A DNA stretch of 64,000 nucleotides. Origin: Pedobacter cryoconitis. GTDB taxonomy: Bacteria > Bacteroidota > Bacteroidia > Sphingobacteriales > Sphingobacteriaceae. The notes under the pieces were generated by a model. It saw only the letters and a program-made list of their open reading frames with translations, had not been told where the DNA came from and did no database searches. Every line of letters begins with the position of its first letter. The first letter of the stretch is position 1. Positions 52,616 through 59,197 of this stretch are shown here, piece by piece. The stretch lies in contig NZ_CP014504.1 in the NCBI RefSeq assembly GCF_001590605.1, positions 5,332,001 through 5,396,000 of the forward strand, read 5' to 3'. Position numbers and translations under genes: made by a program.

Positions 52616-53840
52616 ACAGCTTTTTTTAACGCTGACCCTTTTACTGAGTGTTTTTAGTGTATTCGCACAGCAAACATTCAAGTACCAGGCGAAACTGCCG
52701 AAAGTAGAAACAGACGGGTTTTACCGGGTTGATTTAAGTCCTGAACTCATTGCCGGGGCTCAGGCAAATCTTGGCGATATCCGGATATTGAATCAGAAGA
52801 AACAGTTTTCACCTTATATTTTTGGAAATCAACTGGTTTTTAAAGATCAGCGGAGTTTTATTGCTTTTCCAAAATTGAAAGCATTGGCAGAAGTAGATAC
52901 TGTGACTACTTTTATCGTGGAGAATGCGGCTCACCTCACCATAAACCAATTAAGTTTGCAGTTGCGCAATGCTTCTGTTAAAAGAAATGTAAACTTATCT
53001 GGAAGTGATGATCTTAAAAAATGGTACGCCATTAAAGAGAATATATCATTAGAAGAAGCAGTTTCTGATGAGCCGGGTAATGGAACTTATCAGCAACAAC
53101 TGAATTTTCCTTCGAGTTCTTATCGGTATCTTCGGATACAGATTAACAATGAAAATAAAGAGCCGGTTGCGATTTTGCAAGCAGGTATTTACAGACAGCA
53201 AAGTATTCCGCCTGTTTATGTTCAGCTTAAAAAGCCTTTGATCCAGCAAAGGGATAGTGCCCAGGTGAGTTATATAACAGTACGTTTTAATGCGCCTTAT
53301 CAATTGAATAAACTGCATCTGGAAATTGCCGGACAAAAGTATTATAAACGGAACGTCAGGGTTTATGCGGTACAGCAGAAGGAAAAATCACTGGTCGCAG
53401 ATACCTTAATTAGTACTTCAGCGATTCCTAACCTGTACTTCTCGGCTAAAACAAACCACTTAGAACTTGAAATTGTGAACGGTGACAATCCACCATTGGT
53501 GCTCCATAAAGTCAATGGTTATCAATTGAGTCAAAGTTTAATCAGTTATCTTGAAAAAGATCAGGATTATACAATTCTATTTGGAGATGGAAAAGCAAAT
53601 GCGCCAGACTATGACCTGAAGTTTTTTGGAGATAGCTTACAGCAGGAGTTAAAACCGCTAAACTATCAATCTGTTTCTGCTAATCCTTTATATCAAAAAC
53701 CACAGGAAAAAAGTAAGGTTGCAAAAGGGGATGGGATTCCAGGATGGGTAATCTGGGCAGCAATCGTAATTGTAGCTGCTTTACTGGGTTTCCTGACTTT
53801 TAAAATGACGCAGGAAGTGAGCAAAAGAGATAAACTATAA
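52608..53840 (+). CDS. DUF3999-family membrane-anchored protein
   Basis: A 410-aa protein with a signal peptide (MNRQLFLTLTLLLSVFSVFAQ), a beta-rich extracytoplasmic part, and a single C-terminal membrane helix (GWVIWAAIVIVAALLGFLTF). This fits DUF3999, which is often found next to DUF2339 proteins. The ATG at 52608 starts at the signal peptide; an in-frame TTG at 52584 is unlikely. Coupling with the preceding gene is implied by the 8-bp overlap. Function unknown. Confidence 0.8.
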   Translation: MNRQLFLTLTLLLSVFSVFAQQTFKYQAKLPKVETDGFYRVDLSPELIAGAQANLGDIRILNQKKQFSPYIFGNQLVFKDQRSFIAFPKLKALAEVDTVTTFIVENAAHLTINQLSLQLRNASVKRNVNLSGSDDLKKWYAIKENISLEEAVSDEPGNGTYQQQLNFPSSSYRYLRIQINNENKEPVAILQAGIYRQQSIPPVYVQLKKPLIQQRDSAQVSYITVRFNAPYQLNKLHLEIAGQKYYKRNVRVYAVQQKEKSLVADTLISTSAIPNLYFSAKTNHLELEIVNGDNPPLVLHKVNGYQLSQSLISYLEKDQDYTILFGDGKANAPDYDLKFFGDSLQQELKPLNYQSVSANPLYQKPQEKSKVAKGDGIPGWVIWAAIVIVAALLGFLTFKMTQEVSKRDKL

Positions 53841-53841
53841 A

Positions 53842-53878
53842 AATGCCCTCAAAAAGTATTTAACTTTTTGAGGGCATT
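53842..53878. terminator. Bidirectional-looking terminator between convergent genes
   Basis: 16-bp perfect arms (53842-53857 and 53863-53878) with a 5-nt loop. The A-run at 53839-53843 gives a U-run on the minus strand, so it acts chiefly for the M1 peptidase gene; the plus-strand side lacks a T-run. Confidence 0.85.
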
Positions 53879-53910
53879 GCAGCTGGTAACAGGGCTTTTA
53901 CGCAAAGAAT

Positions 53911-55791
53911 TTACTTTTTCCAGCTATTATCTGATGGTTTGGCATCCATATAAATACCGCCGTCAATTACCATTGAAGTCACTGGTTTTTCTGCAGTAAA
54001 TTGAATGTTAATCGCTTTCTGGTTGAATTTCCAAACTACTGGAGTTTCATGGATCACATGCGTTGTTCCGTCAGCATAGGTTACTTTAATATCGAAAGGT
54101 ATCGCAAAACCACCGATGTTCCGGATGGATATATTATAAGTCATGCCTTTGATCGTTACTTTGTCAATAGCCAGGTCTATATAATTATTGCTGAAGAACC
54201 AATTGTTCCAGAACCAGTTTAAGTCTTGTTTGGAAACATCATTGATCGTATGAAAGAAATCCCATGGAATAGGATGTTTTCCATTCCAGCGGTCCATATA
54301 AGCATGCAGATATTTCTTGAACAGTACATCTCCAAACATATCCTTTAAAGCCAGGTAAGCCAGCGAAGGCTTTACATATGCGTTATTGCCATATCCTGAA
54401 CCCGAAACCTGGGTAGACAGGGTGATAATTGGCTGATCTTCTTCTGTAGAAGGATCTTTAATCCATCTTTCTACTCTGAATTTCTTGTAATTCTCATCTG
54501 CTTTCGCTTTTCCAAGCTGCTGCTGACCAATCAGGTATTCTAAAGTAGTTGCCCAGCCTTCATCCATATGCGCATAACGGGTTTCGTTCGTGCCCATGTA
54601 AAAAGGGAAATAAGTATGTGCAATCTCATGGTTCAGTACAAATTGGCTGAACTCCATATCCGGAGTACTGGTGTCATTCACCATCATCGGGAATTCCATG
54701 TCGGCAAAACCTTGTACCGCAGTCATTTTTGAGAAGGGATAAGGAACACCTGGCCAGTTATTTGAAAACCAGTCTAAAGCCAGTTTAGTCCAGGTTGCAG
54801 CATGTGAAAAGTCTTCAGCTTTGCTGTCATAAGCAGCTTGTACACTTGTCCTTCTGCCAGTCTTTTTGTCAACGACTACACTTCCTGCATCCCATAAATA
54901 ATGATTACTCAGGGCAAAAGTTACGTCTGTAATATGATCGGCAGTGAATTTCCAGGTATTCCAATCGTTCTGTTTAGTCACTTCACCATTGGCCATTTCC
55001 TCAGCATTAGCAATCGATACCACTTCTTCGCTGGTATAAGACTTTTTAAGCTTATCTGCGAATTTAGGCTGTAAGACCTCATCAGGGTTCTTTAAATCGC
55101 CTGTGGCCCAAACTACATAGTTTTTAGGGGCTTTCACTGTCAACAGGTAATCATTGAAATCATTATAGAATTCAGTTCTGTCGGTATGCGGAATTTTATC
55201 CCATCCATTGTAGTCGTCATAAACTGAAACTCTTGGAAAAGAATAGGCTACAAAAAAGGTAGTGCTGTCGATCTGGCCTTCTCTGCCGCTTACTTTTGAC
55301 AAAGGATAACTCCAGTTGATTTTAAAAGTAGCGGTCTTGCCCGGTGCTAAAGCATTCTTCAGTGGAATGTCTGAGGTCGTGCCCCAGTCTTTGCTATCCA
55401 CATTGTAAGACTGGCCATCTACCGTAAATAAACTGATATCGAGCCCGCTTGTTAAATAATCTTTACTTACATAACCTGCTCTTGGCGCTTCTGGTTTGTG
55501 CATGTTATTGACAAACCTCATCGTTATTTTCTTCAGCGTATCAGGACTATGGTTCGTATACGTAATAGTTTCTGTTCCTTTGACTAATTTATCATTTGGA
55601 GTGACAGTGATCGTCATGTCATACTTTCCTTTATTCTGCCAGTAGTTTTTCCCAGGCTTGCCATCCAGCGCACGTGTGCCGTTAGCGAACGCTGCTTTGA
55701 TATTACGTGGCATGTACAGTTCCTGGGCTTGCGTGGTAACGGTTCCCAATAAAAATAGCGTAGCTATCTTGAAAATGTTTTTGTGCATCAT
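53911..55791 (-). CDS. M1-family zinc metallopeptidase
   Basis: A secreted or periplasmic aminopeptidase-like enzyme, 626 aa, with a signal peptide ending VTTQAQ. It has the M1 zinc site HEIAH (H388-H392) and the distal Glu in MDEGWATT (E411). The GAMEN-type exopeptidase loop is replaced by ADMEFPMM around residue 366, still with an ME pair. It has an N-terminal beta domain and a short C-terminal region, as in the compact Bacteroidota M1 proteins. It runs towards the terminator at 53842. A TAnnTTTG box on the minus strand (55874-55867, TAAATTTG) lies 75 bp upstream. Confidence 0.9.
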   Translation of the reverse strand: MMHKNIFKIATLFLLGTVTTQAQELYMPRNIKAAFANGTRALDGKPGKNYWQNKGKYDMTITVTPNDKLVKGTETITYTNHSPDTLKKITMRFVNNMHKPEAPRAGYVSKDYLTSGLDISLFTVDGQSYNVDSKDWGTTSDIPLKNALAPGKTATFKINWSYPLSKVSGREGQIDSTTFFVAYSFPRVSVYDDYNGWDKIPHTDRTEFYNDFNDYLLTVKAPKNYVVWATGDLKNPDEVLQPKFADKLKKSYTSEEVVSIANAEEMANGEVTKQNDWNTWKFTADHITDVTFALSNHYLWDAGSVVVDKKTGRRTSVQAAYDSKAEDFSHAATWTKLALDWFSNNWPGVPYPFSKMTAVQGFADMEFPMMVNDTSTPDMEFSQFVLNHEIAHTYFPFYMGTNETRYAHMDEGWATTLEYLIGQQQLGKAKADENYKKFRVERWIKDPSTEEDQPIITLSTQVSGSGYGNNAYVKPSLAYLALKDMFGDVLFKKYLHAYMDRWNGKHPIPWDFFHTINDVSKQDLNWFWNNWFFSNNYIDLAIDKVTIKGMTYNISIRNIGGFAIPFDIKVTYADGTTHVIHETPVVWKFNQKAINIQFTAEKPVTSMVIDGGIYMDAKPSDNSWKK

Positions 55792-56120
55792 GTTTTTTTA
55801 TAATTCGTTCAATACCTGTCTGAATTCACGTATTCCATATTTTATGACTTGTTTAAATTTATTCTTCAAATTTAAATGTGCATTAAAACAGGCAGCTGAA
55901 TTCAGGCAGATTTTCAAAAGTAATCGTTTTAAGCCTGTAAACAAGTTATTCGATAAATATTAAAGGGGCTTTAACGGCTTTGCAAACAATTCAAATCAAA
56001 AGATTTGCTTTTGTAAGAATTGCCTGTTATCTTCGTTTTAATTGAAGCAAGACTATGTGGGCTTATTGCCAGTATAGTCTTGTTTGTATTTTAAAGGTTT
56101 TACAAATAATAAATTAAGCT
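55792..56120. other. Divergent intergenic region with candidate promoters
   Basis: It holds the minus-strand box TAAATTTG (55867-55874 on the plus coordinates) for the M1 peptidase and the plus-strand promoter of greA (56005-56035). No small gene or repeat is seen in it. Confidence 0.45.
56005..56035 (+). promoter_or_regulatory. Promoter for greA
   Basis: TTG (56005-56007), 20-bp spacer, TATCTTCG (56028-56035; one mismatch to TAnnTTTG). Transcription would start about 80 bp before the greA ATG. Confidence 0.5.
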
Positions 56121-56594
56121 ATGACAGAGGTAACATATTACACTCAGGAAGGGTTGGATAAGCTAAAAGAAGAAGTACATTACTTAACGACTACAGGGAG
56201 ACAATTGATCTCTAAAGCTATAGCTGAAGCAAGGGATAAAGGTGATCTATCTGAAAATGCGGAGTACGATGCTGCTAAGGAAGCACAAGGTCTGCATGAA
56301 GCAAAAATATCTAAATTAAAAACTACGCTTGCATCTGCAAGATTAATTGATGAATCGAAATTAGACCTGACTAAAGTGCTGGCTTTATCGATCGTTAAAA
56401 TAAAGAACTTAAAAAACGGCGCAACAATGAGCTACCAGCTGGTGGCTGAAACTGAAGCTGACCTTAAAATCGGAAAGATCTCTGTGAAATCTCCGATTGC
56501 ACAAGGTTTATTAGGTAAATCGGTAGGGGACAAAACTGAGATTGAAGTTCCTGCAGGTAAAATCGAATTTGAAATATTAGAAATCACCAGATAA
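56121..56594 (+). CDS. greA: Transcription elongation factor GreA
   Basis: It rescues backtracked RNA polymerase by stimulating transcript cleavage. 157 aa: an N-terminal coiled coil with GDLSENAEYDAAKEAQG at its tip (carrying the acidic residues that act in the polymerase active site), then the C-terminal FKBP-like domain (ISVKSPIAQGLLGKSVGD...PAGKIEFEILEI). The HIT gene follows 9 bp later. Confidence 0.96.
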   Translation: MTEVTYYTQEGLDKLKEEVHYLTTTGRQLISKAIAEARDKGDLSENAEYDAAKEAQGLHEAKISKLKTTLASARLIDESKLDLTKVLALSIVKIKNLKNGATMSYQLVAETEADLKIGKISVKSPIAQGLLGKSVGDKTEIEVPAGKIEFEILEITR

Positions 56595-56603
56595 TCATTT
56601 TAT

Positions 56604-56996
56604 ATGTCAAGTATATTTTCCAAGATCGTAGCCGGAGAAATTCCCGCACATGTAGTAGCTGAAACGACTGAATTTATGGCGTTTTTAGATGTCAGCCCTT
56701 TAGCTATGGGCCATCTGCTGGTCATCCCTAAAAAAGAAATTGATTATATATTTGATATGGACGAAGAAAGTTATTTCGGACTTACCTTATTTGCAAAGAT
56801 TGTAGCAGTAGCACTAAAGAAAGCTTTTCCATGTGTAAAAGTAGGAATGGCCGTTATTGGTCTGGAAGTACCTCATGTACATATCCATTTGATCCCTATG
56901 AACGCAGTGGGAGATATGAACTTTAGTAAAGCGAAGCTGAACCCTACGCAGGAAGAGCTGCAGGAAGCAGCTCAGAAGATTAAAGCACAGTTATAA
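56604..56996 (+). CDS. HIT-family nucleotide-binding hydrolase
   Basis: A histidine-triad protein, 130 aa. The triad HVHIHLIP (about residues 90-97) carries the catalytic His, and the N-terminal SSIFSKIVAGEIPAHVVAE is the usual Hint start. These enzymes hydrolyse nucleotide-phosphoramidates or adenylates. The start is ATG 56604. It shares the greA transcript and ends at the terminator at 57014. Confidence 0.92.
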   Translation: MSSIFSKIVAGEIPAHVVAETTEFMAFLDVSPLAMGHLLVIPKKEIDYIFDMDEESYFGLTLFAKIVAVALKKAFPCVKVGMAVIGLEVPHVHIHLIPMNAVGDMNFSKAKLNPTQEELQEAAQKIKAQL

Positions 56997-57013
56997 AAAG
57001 ATAAAAGCCAGTT

Positions 57014-57089
57014 AAAAAAACAAGGACTTGGTTTCGTACTGGAATTCATGAAAAATGAATTAGGTAAGAAACCAAGTCCTTGTTTTTTT
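57014..57089. terminator. Convergent terminator with 22-bp stem and long internal segment
   Basis: Perfect 22-bp arms, 57014-57035 and 57068-57089, each ending in A- or T-runs, so it works in both directions. The 32-nt inner segment carries its own gaattcat/atgaatt hairpin (57042-57061). It separates the HIT gene from the minus-strand MazG-like gene. Confidence 0.88.
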
Positions 57090-57105
57090 TACCAGCGCTG
57101 TTGCT

Positions 57106-57432
57106 TCATTTCAGTTTCTCATTATTTTTATGTCTGTCGGCATCTCTGATACTCTTTTTTACCAGGTTTTTCTCCATGGCTTCGGTCAGGTTAATACCAG
57201 TTTGGTTAGCCAGGCAAATCAGCACAAATAAGACATCGGCCATTTCATCGCCAAGGTCTACCGCTTCATCACTTTTCTTGAAAGATTGCTCACCGTATTT
57301 ACGGGACATAATACGGGCTACTTCACCCACTTCTTCCATTAATATGGCCGTATTGGTCAATTCATTGAAATAACGGATCCCGGTCGTATTAATCCATTGA
57401 TCAACAGTATCCTGTGCTTCCTGTATCGTCAT
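57106..57432 (-). CDS. MazG-like nucleotide pyrophosphohydrolase
   Basis: An all-alpha NTP pyrophosphatase of 108 aa. The metal-binding E-E-x-x-E helix is present (LMEEVGEVARIM) with the E-x-x-D helix LGDEMADVLFVLICLAN. Single-domain members hydrolyse non-canonical nucleoside triphosphates; the precise substrate is unknown. Its start overlaps the dtd stop by one base, so they are co-transcribed. Confidence 0.87.
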   Translation of the reverse strand: MTIQEAQDTVDQWINTTGIRYFNELTNTAILMEEVGEVARIMSRKYGEQSFKKSDEAVDLGDEMADVLFVLICLANQTGINLTEAMEKNLVKKSIRDADRHKNNEKLK

Positions 57433-57884
57433 TATTCTTTGTTTTTAGTGTCAATTAATATCGTGACCGGCCCGTCATTGAGGAGGCTGATTTTCATATC
57501 TGCCCCAAAAATCCCTGTTTGTACAGGCTTGCCTGATAAAATGCTGAGTTGTTTAATCATGGCCTCGTAAAGCGGAATAGCCTGATCTGGTCTTGCAGCT
57601 CTGGTAAATCCGGGCCTGCTCCCTTTTTTTGTCGCTGCAAATAAGGTAAATTGACTGATCAGTAAAATGTTCCCATCTATAGCCGCAAGCGATTTATTCA
57701 TCAGTCCTTGTTCGTCACTAAAGATCCGGATATTAAATATTTTGGCAGCGAGCCACTCCAGATCTTCCTGTCCGTCGGCTTCTTCAACGCCCAGTAGAAC
57801 GAGCAATCCGTTTGCAATGGAACCGGTTACTACATCATCTACTTGACAACTGGCCTGTGTAACTCTTTGTATAACTGCTCTCAT
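57432..57884 (-). CDS. dtd: D-aminoacyl-tRNA deacylase
   Basis: It removes D-amino acids (and glycine mischarged onto tRNA(Ala)) from tRNA. 150 aa: MRAVIQRVTQASCQVDDVVTGSI at the start, SQFTLFAATKKGSRPGF with the catalytic-site Gln/Thr, and the cross-subunit motif GPVTILI near the C-terminus. rsgA lies 6 bp upstream. Confidence 0.96.
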   Translation of the reverse strand: MRAVIQRVTQASCQVDDVVTGSIANGLLVLLGVEEADGQEDLEWLAAKIFNIRIFSDEQGLMNKSLAAIDGNILLISQFTLFAATKKGSRPGFTRAARPDQAIPLYEAMIKQLSILSGKPVQTGIFGADMKISLLNDGPVTILIDTKNKE

Positions 57885-57890
57885 GAATGT

Positions 57891-58811
57891 TTAAGCTCTG
57901 GTTTCATTGCCATGATACATGCTCAGGTAACTTTCATAGCGGCTGCTTTCAATCTCTCCGGTTTTAACGGCATCTAAAACAGCGCAGCTAGGTTCATTGA
58001 TGTGACGGCAGTTGTGAAATTTACATTGATGCATCAGATTACGCATTTCTCTGAAGTAATGACTTAGTTCTTCTGGTTTAATATCATAAATACCAAGCTC
58101 TCTGATTCCCGGACTATCGATCAGGTAACCACCAAAAGGCAAGGTGTGCATTTCAGCGAAGGTTGTAGTGTGCTGTCCTTTATCGCTGGACTCAGAGATT
58201 TCACCTGTTTTGATATTACGGTCTGGTAGCAATACATTGATCAGACTTGATTTTCCGACGCCTGAGTGGCCTGAAAACAGGGTTGTTTTATCTTTTAATA
58301 AACTTTCTATCAAAGGCATATTGGTACCTTCGGTTGCAGAAACTTCATAGCAGGGATAACCCAGACTTTCATAGATGTTTTTATATTCTGCCAATACTTC
58401 AAGCCCGTCCTCATTGTATAAGTCGAGTTTATTAAAGATTAATACCGAAGGAATGCTATAAGCTTCTGCAGTGACTAAAAAGCGGTCTATAAAACCCAGT
58501 GAAGTACGGGGAGAGGCGAGTGTAACGACCAGAAAGGCTTCATCTATATTGGCCGCGATAATCTGCGCCTGTTTTGATAAGTTGATTGATTTTCTGATGA
58601 TATAGTTTTTCCGGGGATGAAGCTTATAAATAACTCCATTTTCAGAATTAGGCTCCATCTCGAAGTCTACCTGATCTCCAACTGCAACAGGATTGGTGGT
58701 CTGAATTCCTTTGATCCGGAATTTCCCTTTAATCCTGCATTGATAATCACGGTCATCTTCTCCATGAACCAAATACCAGCTCCCTGTTGATTTTATTACT
58801 AGTCCTTGCAT
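57891..58811 (-). CDS. rsgA: Ribosome small-subunit-dependent GTPase A
   Basis: A late 30S assembly GTPase, 306 aa. N-terminal OB fold (about 1-70), then a circularly permuted GTPase domain: NKLDLYN (G4) comes before the P-loop GHSGVGKSSLIN (G1) and DSPGIREL (G3). The C-terminal zinc site reads CKFHNCRHINEPSC. It heads the rsgA-dtd-mazG-like run. Confidence 0.96.
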   Translation of the reverse strand: MQGLVIKSTGSWYLVHGEDDRDYQCRIKGKFRIKGIQTTNPVAVGDQVDFEMEPNSENGVIYKLHPRKNYIIRKSINLSKQAQIIAANIDEAFLVVTLASPRTSLGFIDRFLVTAEAYSIPSVLIFNKLDLYNEDGLEVLAEYKNIYESLGYPCYEVSATEGTNMPLIESLLKDKTTLFSGHSGVGKSSLINVLLPDRNIKTGEISESSDKGQHTTTFAEMHTLPFGGYLIDSPGIRELGIYDIKPEELSHYFREMRNLMHQCKFHNCRHINEPSCAVLDAVKTGEIESSRYESYLSMYHGNETRA

Positions 58812-58889
58812 AATTTACGCAGTAAAGGTAAGTAAAAAACGGGCAGGGTGCTTTTTGAGCGCATTGAATTAATTTTTTTTCATATTCTC

Positions 58890-58921
58890 TTGCTTATTAG
58901 GAAAATATAACTTTACTTTAG
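58890..58921 (+). promoter_or_regulatory. Promoter of the thr operon
   Basis: TTG (58890-58892), 21-bp spacer, TACTTTAG (58914-58921; near TAnnTTTG). The leader peptide starts 37 bp after the -7 box. The position fits a transcript that includes the whole attenuator. Confidence 0.45.
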
Positions 58922-58957
58922 GGTATAGCAATAGCAAAGCAATGTTGTTATGTACAT

Positions 58958-59035
58958 ATGATAAATAATTCAACACTTACATCCATTATTATTACCACCA
59001 CCGGGAAAGCCGGGGGCGGGTGTATATTGGTATAA
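58958..59035 (+). CDS. thrL: Threonine operon leader peptide
   Basis: A 25-codon frame, ATG 58958 to TAA 59033-59035, reading M-I-N-N-S-T-L-T-S-I-I-I-T-T-T then G-K-A-G-G-G-C-I-L-V. Five Thr and five Ile codons are present, with a run Ile-Ile-Ile-Thr-Thr-Thr (58985-59002), as in the E. coli thrL control peptide, which counts Thr and Ile. It ends 20 bp before a strong intrinsic terminator and 162 bp before thrA. A low supply of charged Thr or Ile tRNA would stall the ribosome and change folding downstream. No other gene function is expected. Confidence 0.85.
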   Translation: MINNSTLTSIIITTTGKAGGGCILV

Positions 59036-59055
59036 TAAGAATAATAAAAAACCAT

Positions 59056-59097
59056 AAAAAAGCGCCTTCCTTTAAACCGGAAGGCGCTTTTTTTTTT
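59056..59097 (+). terminator. Attenuator terminator upstream of thrA
   Basis: 15-bp perfect arms (59056-59070 and 59079-59093), 8-nt loop, ten T in a row from 59088. It sits inside the leader between thrL and thrA, so it must be bypassed for thrABC expression. A G5CG run at 59012-59018 could pair with the left arm (two G-U pairs) as an antiterminator, but this pairing is only a suggestion. Confidence 0.85.
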
Positions 59098-59197
59098 GAC
59101 CTGTACCTAAAACTGCCTATGCTTGTCCGGGACTGAAATACCCGGGAGTACAGGTAAACCAATACCTATAAAACCCAATAGATTAACAATTAAAACT

